From the NCBI GenBank assembly GCA_963665045.2, contig CAXXJQ010000002.1, forward strand, positions 248,001-312,000: DNA of 64,000 nucleotides, read 5' to 3'. A model generated the notes under the pieces. The model had not been told where the DNA came from. It saw only the letters and a program-made list of their open reading frames with translations, and did not search any database. How positions within the stretch are numbered: position 1 is the stretch's first letter; each line of letters begins with the position of its first letter. The stretch is from JAFGRU01 sp016934985 (GTDB lineage: Bacteria > Desulfobacterota > Desulfuromonadia > Desulfuromonadales > JAAYDE01). Shown in pieces: positions 9,028 to 18,187 of this stretch. The translations under genes were made by a program, and so were the position numbers.

Positions 9028-9837
9028 TCAGGTTTTTCCCAGGTTGCCGTAGATATCGGCTCTCCTGCCGGAAAAGACGGGAAGTTTTTTGCGGAAGCGG
9101 CGTATTTTTTCCACCTCGATTTCTCCGACCAGCAACTCCTCCCGGTCCGCCGATGCCTCGGCCACCACCTCTCCGAAAGGATCGATGATGCGGCTGCGGC
9201 CGCAGAAGCGGAACTCATTGTCGCTGCCGACCCGGTTGACGCCGAGAAAAAAAGCCTGGTTCTCGATAGCCCGCGCCCGGGTCAGAATATCCCAATGTTT
9301 TTCACGGCTCAGGGGCCAGGCCGTGGAGTTGACAAGAACCTCGGCTCCGCGCAAAGCCAGAAGACGGTAAAGTTCGGGGAAACGAAGATCGTAGCAGATG
9401 CTGAAGCCCCAGGTGAGGTTCTGTATGCCAAGCAGGGTGAGGTCGGCTCCCGGTGAAAAGATCCGCTCTTCACAGATTGGGTCGGGAGTGAAAAGGTGGG
9501 TTTTGCGGTAGCGGCCGAGAAGACTCCCGTCCATGGAAATAATGGCCTGGGAGTTAAAAATGCGGTCATCCACACGCTCGGACAATCCGCAAATCACAAT
9601 AAGTTTCAGTTCCGAAGCACAGCGCCGGGCGGTCTGGAAAGGGAGGCCATCCCATGATGAAGCTTTTGCAGCTATGACCTCAGGGACATACCCGGTGTCC
9701 GTGATCTCCGGAAAGACGATTACTTCGCATCCGCCATCAGCCGCCAGCCGGCAAAAATGCTTAATCTTGACACAGTTCCTTTCGATATCGCCAACAAAGC
9801 ACTCAAGTTGTGCAAGTCCAACTCTCATTGGTATCAT
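9028..9837 (-). CDS. Carbon-nitrogen hydrolase (nitrilase superfamily)
   Basis: 269-residue hydrolase of the nitrilase superfamily. The Glu-Lys-Cys triad is visible: E44 (FPEITDTGY), K112 (RYRKTHLF) and C148 (ICYDLRFPE). The sequence around the cysteine is typical of omega-amidase/Nit-type members, which act on small amides such as alpha-ketoglutaramate or deaminated glutathione; the exact substrate cannot be told. The start overlaps the stop of the upstream YciI-like gene by 4 bases (ATGA), so the two are translationally coupled. An internal ATG at 9828 (MRVGLAQ) has better spacing from the GAGGGA site and may be the true start. Confidence 0.87.
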   Translation of the reverse strand: MIPMRVGLAQLECFVGDIERNCVKIKHFCRLAADGGCEVIVFPEITDTGYVPEVIAAKASSWDGLPFQTARRCASELKLIVICGLSERVDDRIFNSQAIISMDGSLLGRYRKTHLFTPDPICEERIFSPGADLTLLGIQNLTWGFSICYDLRFPELYRLLALRGAEVLVNSTAWPLSREKHWDILTRARAIENQAFFLGVNRVGSDNEFRFCGRSRIIDPFGEVVAEASADREELLVGEIEVEKIRRFRKKLPVFSGRRADIYGNLGKT

Positions 9838-10121
9838 TCCCTCAGGGGGTCGAGCCCCTCCGCGACCAGACTTGGGGTGAATTGGGTGACTTCATAATCG
9901 GCAATCCCATCCCTGAAAAAGGGGTCCGCTTCCAGAATCGCCAGGAGTTCTTTGCGGGATTTGCCCCGCGCCAAAATAACGCCACCCGTACGCGGGACTT
10001 TACGCCCGGAGACGATAAATACCCCTTTGGCATATTGCTCTCTGAGAAACTCCTTATGCTCAGGAAGATGCCTGTCAACTGTATCAAGAGGTTTTATATA
10101 ACTCAGATTCACAATGAACAT
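9834..10121 (-). CDS. YciI-like family protein
   Basis: 95 residues, a full-length YciI-like dimeric alpha/beta-barrel protein. Family-typical features are the conserved histidine in HLPEHKEFLREQYAKG, the SGRKVPRTGGVILARG stretch and the DPFFRDGIADYEVTQFTP C-terminal region. Some members have hydrolase or dehydrochlorinase-like activity, most are uncharacterised. A GGGGA ribosome site precedes ATG 10121. It is the first gene of a two-gene unit with the nitrilase, overlapping by 4 bases. Confidence 0.83.
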   Translation of the reverse strand: MFIVNLSYIKPLDTVDRHLPEHKEFLREQYAKGVFIVSGRKVPRTGGVILARGKSRKELLAILEADPFFRDGIADYEVTQFTPSLVAEGLDPLRE

Positions 10122-10289
10122 TTTTTCCCCATCGTTGCTTTTGGTTTAAACATTTTGAAAAATAACAATTTACACTTTTTTGAAAAATGATAAAGAGGAA
10201 ATATGGTTGGTAATTTTTTAAACTACTGAAATGCACAAAATGCGCCCTGGCAAAATATCAGTTATTTACAATTCTCACCTGACACCCCG

Positions 10290-10425
10290 CCGGATGATTC
10301 ATACAAATTTGTGGCTGTTCAGCATTATGGGCTTGGGGCACCCCTGAAGAAAGCCTTGGCGACGGAATGGCAGCAGTTAAGCCCCTGGATGGGTTCATAA
10401 GGCCCTTGAAATAAGGGGCGCAAGT
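10290..10425 (-). repeat. Dispersed intergenic repeat R1, copy 2
   Basis: Inverted relative to copy 1 at 8565-8705. The best-conserved core is 10375-10408. It lies in the 650-base gap 10122-10771, which has no convincing gene but carries the operators of the efflux regulator at its right end. Similar short peptides (KGLMNPS-GL) read from both copies are by-products of the repeat, not genes. Confidence 0.65.
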
Positions 10426-10560
10426 CGATCCACCAGCAAGTTGGATAGTAACGAATTTCTTTCCGCAACCGTCAATTTCCCGCCACCTCAAGCCGCGTTA
10501 GCCCTTGAACCCACCTCAGGCTCTCGCCATTCTCATTCAATATTCAGGATATTACCCGGC

Positions 10561-10582
10561 GCGGAGTGATTGTTCATTCCGC
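10561..10582. promoter_or_regulatory. Imperfect palindrome, possible second TetR operator
   Basis: GCGGAGTGA and TTCATTCCGC halves around TTG. It shares the CGGAGTGA half-site with the perfect operator at 10726-10759. A TTGACA hexamer follows at 10585-10590 and TATAGA lies 15 bases later, so it may overlap a promoter. Assignment by similarity only. Confidence 0.45.
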
Positions 10583-10725
10583 TATTGACATCATAGAAAA
10601 CCAGGTATAGACTCCGCTATTGGCTTATATGAACCTCAATCTCTTCCCTGATATGCCCTCGCATATTTCCTCTAAAAGAAAAAAGGATATCCCAAACACC
10701 TTGAACAGGACAAATTTTTGCATTA

Positions 10726-10759
10726 AAAAGTACGGAGTGAACGTTCACTCCGTACTTTT
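10726..10759. promoter_or_regulatory. Perfect 34-bp palindrome, TetR-family operator
   Basis: Left half AAAAGTACGGAGTGAAC (10726-10742) is the exact reverse complement of the right half (10743-10759), with no spacer. It ends 12 bases before the tetR ATG and overlaps the probable ribosome-binding site (GGAGG at 10760-10764 follows at once). This position fits autorepression and control of the downstream efflux operon. Confidence 0.8.
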
Positions 10760-10771
10760 GGAGGTATCTTT

Positions 10772-11340
10772 ATGACACAGCCAACAGACAAGCGCTCCGC
10801 CATCCTTCAAGCTACCCTGGAGTTAATTTCGGAAAACGGCTTTCACGGCACCCCCACCTCGATGATCGCTGAGCGGGCGGGGGTCGGCGTGGGGACCATT
10901 TACCGCTATTTCAAAGACAAGGAAGAGCTGATCCATGCCTTGTATGAAGAGATGGAAGGAAAACACAAAATCTATGTCCTGGAAGGATATTCGGAAGAGA
11001 TGCCCTTTCGGGAACGCTTTGTTCATCTGTGCCGCAACGTTTATCGGTATCTTATGCAAATCGTCTGGAATTCTGTTTTCTCGAACAATATTTTGACTCC
11101 CCTTACGGGGTTACCAAAATGAAGCAGAAGCTGGAAAGCGCCAGCGAACCCTTTCACTCCCTTGTGGAATCCGGCAAAAAACAACAGGTAATCAAGGATA
11201 TTCCCCTGATACTTCTCTACAGTCTGATTTTTGGCCCGATCATCAATTCCATCAAAGACCATAATTCCGGGCTGCTGGAACTTAATGAAACCCTCATTGA
11301 GCAAGTTATCGGAGCCATGTGGGATGCGATTAAAAGATGA
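10772..11340 (+). pseudogene. TetR-family repressor of the efflux operon, one frameshift
   Basis: Would encode about 189 residues. The N-terminal half reads normally from ATG 10772 with a TetR helix-turn-helix (AILQATLELISENGFHGTPTSMIAERAGVGVGTIYRYFKDKEELI). Near 11055-11062 the frame must shift: adding one A to the CAAAT tract gives YLMQNRLEFCFLEQYFDSPYG and continues to the stop at 11340. Without it, translation ends at 11122 after 116 residues. The C-terminal ligand domain is otherwise intact. The shift lies in a short A-run, so a sequencing error is likely; a true frameshift would leave the pump derepressed. It is preceded by a perfect palindromic operator and followed 180 bases later by acrA. 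Confidence 0.85.
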
Positions 11341-11520
11341 TTGACGATCGAGATATGCGCATGGCAAAACCGCAAAAAAGAGCTCCCAATGGTTCTTGAC
11401 CGTCAATCAACCGGCTTTCTTTAAATACCGGCTTTCTTTAAATTTTTTAGATTTTTTGAGTTCAAATAACTCTTCAGTGATTCAGATATCATCCATTTAC
11501 CGCTCCAGGAGGATTTTTAG

Positions 11521-12751
11521 ATGCAACAGAACACAATGGCTGACAAACTATTTCAATGGGGACTGCTCCTGTCGATCCTGGCAAGCGCCCTTTTTCTGGC
11601 GGCTTGTGAAAAGGCACAAAAACAGGCCGCAGCCCCCCGTGCTCCCGAGGTTGCAATAATAGAGGTCGCAACCCAGCCCGTCACCCTGACCACACAACTG
11701 CCCGGACGGACCTCCGCTTTCCGCATCGCGGAAATTCGGCCCCAGGTCAACGGCATGGTGTTGAAACGCCTGTTCACGGAAGGAAGCGAAGTCAAAGCCG
11801 GCGACGTACTCTACCAGATCGACCCCAGCTCGTTCCAAGCAGCCCTTGACAATGCCGAAGCTTCGCACGGCAGGGCAAAAGCCAATTTACCCGCCATCCG
11901 TTTGCGCTTCAACCGCTATCAGGAATTGCTGGGTTCAAAAGCCATCAGTCAACAGGGAATTCGACGATGCTGAAGCAGCCCTGAAACAGGCCGAAGCAGA
12001 AGTCCGTTACACCCAGGCCGCCGTTGATGCGGCCCGCATCAATCTCGGATTTACCCGTATTACAGCACCTATCTCCGGTCGAATCGGCAGATCAAGCATC
12101 ACTGACGGCGCGCTGGTCGGAGCTTACCAGGTCCAGGCGCTGACCACCATTCGCAGCAGCTGGATCCCATTTATGTGGATGTGACCCAGTCCACCAGTGA
12201 ACTGCTCCGTTTAAAACGCAATGTTGCCGCCGGCCGTTTAAATCAAAGCAATGCGAACATGAATAAGGTCCAGATCCTCTTTGATGAAGGAACAACCTAC
12301 CCCTTGGAAGGGATGTTGAAGTTTCAGGACGTAACCGTGGACCCGACAACCGGCTCTGTCATTCTACGCATTTGTCGTTCCCAACCCGGACAACCTGCTG
12401 CTGCCGGGCATGTTCGTCCGGGCGGTCATCCAGGAAGGCGTCAACCAGCAAGGCATCCTCGTTCCCCAGCAGGCCGTATCCCGTGATCCCAAAGGTACTC
12501 CGCTGGTCCTGGTTGTGGATGAAACCAATAAGGTCAATACGCGCGTGGTCAGCGTTGACCGGGCCATCGGCGATCAATGGCTGATCCAGTCGGGCCTGCA
12601 GCCCGGGGAACGGATTATCGTCGAAGGAATCCAGAAGGTTCGGCCCGGCGCCGTGGTCACAACCGTTCCTTTCCAGGCCCAGACATCCGCAAACAACGCC
12701 GGTGACCAACCGCACAAAGCTGCCGCCGGATTAGCCAACGGAGGCAATTGA
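11521..12751 (+). pseudogene. RND efflux periplasmic adaptor (AcrA/MexA family), three frameshifts
   Basis: A lipoprotein adaptor linking the inner-membrane pump to the outer-membrane channel. The signal peptide ends in lipobox LAAC (cysteine about residue 30). Family blocks follow in order: lipoyl half PGRTSAFRIAEIRPQVNGMV, hairpin, LGFTRITAPISGRIGRSSITDGALV, LDPIYVDVTQST, LLLPGMFVRAVI and LQPGERIIVEGIQKVRPG. They fall in frames 1, 2, 1, 2, with shifts near 11957 (an extra G in a G-run), 12150 and 12378. Apart from these it has the normal length (about 410 codons) and no substitution stops, so errors or very recent decay are both possible. Its TGA overlaps the acrB ATG by one base. Confidence 0.85.
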
Positions 12752-15700
12752 TGCTGTCGAAATTTTTTCTGGATAGACCCGTCTTCGCCTGGGTCATCGC
12801 CATTATCATCATGCTGGTCGGGGGCTGGCCATTTACAACCTGCCCATTTCCCAGTATCCCCCCATCGCGCCGCCGTCCATTTACATCGCGGCAACCTACC
12901 CCGGGGCCTCGGCTGAAACCGTAGAAAACAGCGTCACCCAGATCATCGAACAGAAGATGACCGGGCTCGATCAGATGCTCTACCTCTCGGCCACCAGTGA
13001 TTCGGCAGGGACCGCCCGCATCGAATTGACCTTCGAAGCGGGAACCGATCCGGATCTCGCCTGGTCCAAGGTTCAGAATAAGCTCCAGCTCGCCATGTCG
13101 AGTCTGCCCGAGGAAGTCCAGGCCCAGGGCGTCACTGTCGGGAAGGCCACCCGCAACTATCTCATAATTGTCGGCCTGATCTCCGAAGACGGCAGCATGG
13201 ACGGCAACGACCTGAGGGACTACGCCAAATCCAATCTTGAGAAGGTCATCGCCCGCGTCCCCGGTGTCGGCGAAGTCGAGGTCTTCGGCTCCCAATACGC
13301 CATGCGTATCTGGGTGAACACGGACAAACTGACGGACTACAACCTGACTATGAACGACGTCATCGCGGCGGTGCGCTCCTACAACGCCGAAGTGTCGGCC
13401 GGCCAGTTCGGCGGGACACCGGCGGTGGCAGGTCAGCGCCTCAACGCCTCCATCCTCGTCCAGAGCATGCTGAAAACCCCGGACGAGTTTGCCGACATCC
13501 CCATCCGCATCAATGCGGACGGCTCCAACATCCGCATCAAGGACATCGGCCGGGTCGAGCTGGGCACCGATACCTATGACATCCAGGCCTTTCATAACAG
13601 CCAGCCAGCCGCCGCCATGGCCATCCGTCAGGCCGCCGGGGCCAATGCCCTGGATACGGCAGATGGGGTTAAAGCCAAGTTGGCGGAGATGAGCCGCTAT
13701 TTTCCCGAAGGCATGAAGGTCGTCTATCCCTACGACACCACACCCTTCGTCAAGGTGGCCATCTTCGAGGTGGTCAAAACCCTTTTCGAAGCCGTGCTCC
13801 TGGTTTTCCTCATCATGTGGCTCTTCATGGGCAATATCAGGGCCACCCTGATCCCCACCATCGCCGTGCCGATCGTACTTCTGGGGACCTTTGGCGCCCT
13901 GAGCTTCTTCGGCTTTTCCATCAACATGCTGACCATGTTCGCCATGGTCCTCTCCATCGGTCTGCTGGTCGACGACGCCATTGTCGTGGTGGAGAATGTC
14001 GAGAGGATCATGAGCGAGGAGGGCCTGCCGCCCAAAGAGGCCACCGCCAAGTCCATGGAACAGATCACCACCGCCCTCATCGGTATCGGCCTGGTTCTGT
14101 CAGCGGTGTTCGGCCCCATGGCCTTTTTCGGCGGTTCCACGGGCGTCATCTACCGCCAGTTTTCCATTACCATCATCACCTCCATGCTGCTGTCGGTGGT
14201 GGTCGCCCTGGTTCTTACCCCGGTGCTGTGTGCCTTCTTCCTCAAACCTGTGCCCCCGGGGCATGAGCCCTCGGATAACGCCATCTTTTTTCTGCGTCCC
14301 TTCTTCCGCTGGTTCGACCGCCTCTTTTTCGGTCTCAGAAAAAAATACGTGGGCATGGTCGAACGCTCCTTCTCCCGCAAACTGCGTTACTTTGTCGTTT
14401 ACGTCCTGATCGTGGCAGCCGTGGGATTCCTTTTCATGCACCTGCCGACCTCCTACCTGCCCGACGAAGACCAGGGGATACTCCTCGCCATGGTCATGCT
14501 CCCCTCGGGTTCCACCCTGGAGCAGACCAAAGAGGTCACGGCCAAAATGGAAAAACATTTCCTTGAAAACGAAAAGGAAGCCGTTGAATCCTGCATGACC
14601 ATCTCCGGGATCGGTTTCGCGGGGCGGTCCCAGACCAACGGTATTGTTTTCATCAAGCTCAGGGACTGGAAACTGCGCGATCGCCCTGACCTCAAGGTCA
14701 AAGCCGTTGCCGGCCGGGCCATGGGGGCCTTTTCCCAGTTTCGCGGCGCCCTGGCTTTTGCCTTCCCACCCCCGCCGGTGGTCGAACTCGGTACCGCAAC
14801 GGGTTTCGATCTCCAACTGCTGGACCGCGGCGGCCTGGGCCATAACAAGCTCATGGAAGCCCGCAATATGCTCCTCGGCATGGCCGCCCGCAACCCAAGC
14901 GTCGCCAAAGTCCGCCCCAACGGCATGGAAGACGTACCCGAGTACCGGGTCGATGTGGATTGGGAGAAAGCCGGCTCCCTCGGCATCCCCATTTCCTCCA
15001 TAAACAGCACCATTGCCACGGCTTTCGGCAGCGCCTATGTCAACAACTTTATTCAGTCCGGACGGGTCAAACGAGTCTTTGTCCAGGCCGACGCCCCTTA
15101 CCGCATGCTGCCCAACGACCTGAAAAAACTTCATGTGCGCAACAACCTGGGCAAGATGGTCCCATTTTCCTCTTTCGCCTCCGGGCACTGGTCCTCAGGT
15201 TCTCCACGGTTGGAACGCTTCAACGGTTTCCCGTCATTGAATATCCAGGGCGAACCCGCACCGGGGCAAAGCTCCGGGGAAGCCATGCAGGCCATGGAGA
15301 ATATGATTTCCCAACTGCCCGAGGGAATCGGATACGAGTGGACCGGGATTTCCTACCAGGAACGCATGTCGAGCTCCCAGGCACCTCTCCTCTACGCCTT
15401 TTCCATTATCGTCATCTTCCTGTGCGTGGCAGCCCTCTATGAAAGCTGGGCCATTCCCTGCGCCAACCTGCTGATGCTGCCTCTCGGCGTCTTCGGCGCA
15501 GCCCTGGCCACCTATATGCGGGGCATGCACAACGATGTCTACTTTCAGATCGGCTTCCTGACCACTTTGGGATTGACCACCAAAAACGCCATCCTCATCA
15601 TCCAATTCGCCCGGGAGAGGATGGCCCAGGGTGAAGGCCTCATCGAAGCCACCCTGGGAGCGGCCGGCGTGCGGCTGCGGCCGGTCATCATGACCTCGTT

Positions 15701-15929
15701 GGCCTTCTTCTTCGGCGTTCTGCCGCTGGCCATCGCTTCCGGCGCCGGGGCAGGAGCCATGAGCGCCATCGGCACCGCGGTGGCCGGCGGTATGATGTCC
15801 GCCACTTTTATCGACCTGTTTTACATCCCACTGCTGTTTGTCCTGATCTCACGTCTTTTCCGGGTGGAAAAAAGACTGGCTGGTAAAATAAAAGAGAAAG
15901 ATGCCAACGGCTTGCAGGAGGCAAATTGA
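12751..15929 (+). CDS. RND efflux permease (AcrB/MexB family), one N-terminal frameshift
   Basis: Inner-membrane proton-driven multidrug pump. ATG 12751 gives MLSKFFLDRPVFAWVIAIIIMLVGG; then the frame must change near 12818-12824 (GTCGGGGGCT is one G short), after which it stays open for over 1,000 codons to 15929. Total about 1,059 residues, normal for the family. Seen: ISQYPPIAPPSI porter start, VENSVTQIIEQKMTGLDQM, LLVDDAIVVVENVERIM with the proton-relay aspartates, and the C-terminal transmembrane block with GLTTKNAILIIQFA. It is the second gene of the pump operon, 1-base overlap with acrA and 1 base from the channel gene. Large antisense frames are shadows. Confidence 0.9.
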
Positions 15930-15930
15930 C

Positions 15931-17394
15931 ATGAAAAATATAGCGCTGTTTATAGCTGTCCTGATTTGCCTGGGCGGCTGCACACTGGCTCCCAAATACA
16001 ACCGCCCGCAAACTGACATCCCGCAAACCTGGCCTGAAGGAGAGGCCTACCGGACCGCGACTGACAACAAGGACGTGCCCCTGGCTTCTGAACTAGGGTG
16101 GCGTGATTTCTTTGCAGATCAACGCCTCCAGCAGGTCATCGCCATAGCTTTGGAAAATAATCGTGACCTGCGTATCGCCGCCCTGACCGTGGAGAAAGCC
16201 CGGGCCATGTACGGCATTCAGCGCGCCGAGTTGTGGCCGGCTGTTGACGCAACCGGCAAGTTCGCCAAGGAACGGACACCCGCCGACCTTTCCTCAAGCG
16301 GAACCATCACCGAAGCAGAAAAATACAGCGTCAACCTGGGCGTTCTTGCCTGGGAAATCGACTTCTTCGGCCGTCTTCGCAGTCTCAAAGATGCGGCTTT
16401 AGCCGAGTACCTGGCCAGTGAACAGGGACAGCGCAGCGCCCAAATCCTTTTGATCGCAGGGGTTGCCAAGGCCTACCTGGCCTTGGCCGCGGACAGGGAA
16501 AACCTCAACCTGGCCGAATCCACCTTAAAAGCCCAGTTGGAAAGTTACAACATGATCCAGCGCCGTTACGAGGTCGGCATGGCCTCCGCGTTGGAGCTTC
16601 GCCAGGCCCAGACGAGGGTCGAAGCGGCCAGAGTTGACCTCGCGCTCTTCACCCGGATTACGGCCCAGGACAAAAACGCCCTTAATCTTCTGACCGGATC
16701 CCAGCTCCCCGAAAATCTCTTGCCGGCAAACCTGCAAAGCGTAACACCCCCCAGAGAGATCTCCGCAGGGCTATCTTCGGAAGTCCTGCTGCAACGCCCC
16801 GACATTACCCAGGCTGAAAATATTCTCAAAGCAGCCAACGCCAACATCGGAGCCGCCCGCGCGGCATTCTTCCCGCGCATCTCTCTGACCACTACTGTCG
16901 GGACCGCCAGTGCCGAATTGTCGGGATTGTTCGAATCAGGCCAAGGCACCTGGAGTTTCGCCCCCCAGATCACCATGCCGATATTCGACCCTCGCATCTG
17001 GTCCGCCTTGCGGGCAACTAAAGTGGAAAACAAACTTGTCCTGGCAAAATATGAAAAAGCCATCCAAACGGCCTTCAGGGAGGTTGCCGATGCCCTTGCC
17101 GTGCATGGCACGATGGGCAAACAACTGGCAGCGCAACAGGCCCTGGTCGACGCAACGGCTGAAACTTACCGCCTGGCCGACATTCGCTACAATAAAGGGG
17201 TTGACAGCTACTTGACCGTTCTTGATGCACAACGCTCTCTGTATGGAGCACAACAGGGACTTGTCTCACAACATCTGACCAAACTTGCCAATCTTGTCCA
17301 GATGTACGCGGTTTTGGGAGGCGGCTGGCATGAAAACACCCGCCAGCCATTCAGCCCGGATGCTCCCGCTGAAGCACCGTCAAAAAACAATTAG
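15931..17394 (+). CDS. Outer-membrane efflux channel lipoprotein (OprM/NodT family)
   Basis: 487 residues from ATG 15931, chosen because it starts right at a lipoprotein signal (MKNIALFIAVLICLGGC, lipobox LGGC) and GGAGG lies 11 bases upstream; a frame-extended start at 15901 would bury the signal. Contains the typical PKYNRPQ start, two OEP repeats (GWRDFFADQRLQQVIAIALENNRDLRIA and LLQRPDITQAENILKAANANIGAARAAFFPRISL) and the conserved YNKGVDSYLTVLDAQRSLY near the end. Forms the trimeric exit duct for the AcrAB-like pump. Intact, unlike the two genes before it. Confidence 0.93.
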   Translation: MKNIALFIAVLICLGGCTLAPKYNRPQTDIPQTWPEGEAYRTATDNKDVPLASELGWRDFFADQRLQQVIAIALENNRDLRIAALTVEKARAMYGIQRAELWPAVDATGKFAKERTPADLSSSGTITEAEKYSVNLGVLAWEIDFFGRLRSLKDAALAEYLASEQGQRSAQILLIAGVAKAYLALAADRENLNLAESTLKAQLESYNMIQRRYEVGMASALELRQAQTRVEAARVDLALFTRITAQDKNALNLLTGSQLPENLLPANLQSVTPPREISAGLSSEVLLQRPDITQAENILKAANANIGAARAAFFPRISLTTTVGTASAELSGLFESGQGTWSFAPQITMPIFDPRIWSALRATKVENKLVLAKYEKAIQTAFREVADALAVHGTMGKQLAAQQALVDATAETYRLADIRYNKGVDSYLTVLDAQRSLYGAQQGLVSQHLTKLANLVQMYAVLGGGWHENTRQPFSPDAPAEAPSKNN

Positions 17395-17458
17395 GTGGGA
17401 GGTAATTTTAACAGTTTCCTCCATGCCATCGGCGACTGAAAGCCATCAAGAGGCAACC

Positions 17459-17989
17459 ATGAATACAAGCACATACCCATCCAAACACGCACTGGACGTC
17501 GACGATCTGATGCAGGCGTTCCAGAAGGCCTGCCAGAAGGACGGCTCCTTTTCCGGGATGAGCCTGCAAATCCTCAAGGATATCCTCTGCGAACCGGAAC
17601 TCGACGTCATCCCCAAATACCTGACCTGGGGAACCGTTCCCAGCGGCTCTTTTCTGTGGCGTGAAGGAGATTCGGACAACACCCTGGCTCTGATTGTATC
17701 CGGGCAGGTCAGCCTCATGAAGGAAACCGGATTCAAAGATCGGAGAATCGTCGTCGGTGTCTACAACCCCATCACCCTTGTCGGCGAGATCAGCTTCATT
17801 GACGGCCATCAGCGGGCATTGACAGCCAAAGCGACCCAGGACACCGAAATGTTTCTCCTGTCCCGGCAGAATTTCGAAAAGCTGGTGGGCGATTATCCCC
17901 ATCTGGGGAAAAAAGTAATCCGCGGACTCCTGTATCTTTTCTCTACGCGCCAGCGCACATTGCTGGATAGAATAAGCGCCGTCCTGTAA
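17459..17989 (+). CDS. Stand-alone cyclic-nucleotide-binding domain protein
   Basis: 176 residues from ATG 17459; upstream in-frame starts overlap the channel gene and look unlikely. Residues about 55-165 form a cNMP-binding (Crp-like) beta-roll: GSFLWREGDSDNTLALIVSGQVSLMKET, then LVGEISFIDGHQRALTAKATQDTEMFLLSRQNFEKL. No helix-turn-helix follows, so it is not a classical Crp regulator. The residues of the phosphate cassette (GEISFIDGHQRALT) are close to but not the same as the consensus that binds cAMP, so ligand is uncertain. It lies 65 bases after the efflux operon and 200 bases before a histidine kinase, and may be co-transcribed with either. Confidence 0.8.
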   Translation: MNTSTYPSKHALDVDDLMQAFQKACQKDGSFSGMSLQILKDILCEPELDVIPKYLTWGTVPSGSFLWREGDSDNTLALIVSGQVSLMKETGFKDRRIVVGVYNPITLVGEISFIDGHQRALTAKATQDTEMFLLSRQNFEKLVGDYPHLGKKVIRGLLYLFSTRQRTLLDRISAVL

Positions 17990-18032
17990 CGGCAAAAACA
18001 ACTGGCTGCAACATATTAAAAATGAACAGATG

Positions 18033-18075
18033 CCACAGGCCTGAAGTCCGCTTCAATGGGGATTTTGGCCTGTGG
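18033..18075. other. Inverted repeat after the cNMP gene
   Basis: A 9-bp perfect stem (CCACAGGCC and GGCCTGTGG) with a 25-base loop. No T-run follows on the plus strand, so it is a weak terminator candidate or an RNA-stabilising hairpin. Confidence 0.4.
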
Positions 18076-18187
18076 TATACTAGTTTATAAGCTGTTTAAT
18101 ACCTGCCCCTTTCAAAGACGCAAGCTCTTTTGCCGGTAGCATTCTTTTAGACTTTATTTTTCAAGTGACTTTCCGAAGAGTAAAACT

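Noticed and set aside
14100..15188. 362-codon minus-strand frame inside acrB
   Set aside because: Shadow of a high-GC3 coding sequence; the RND permease reads through on the plus strand.
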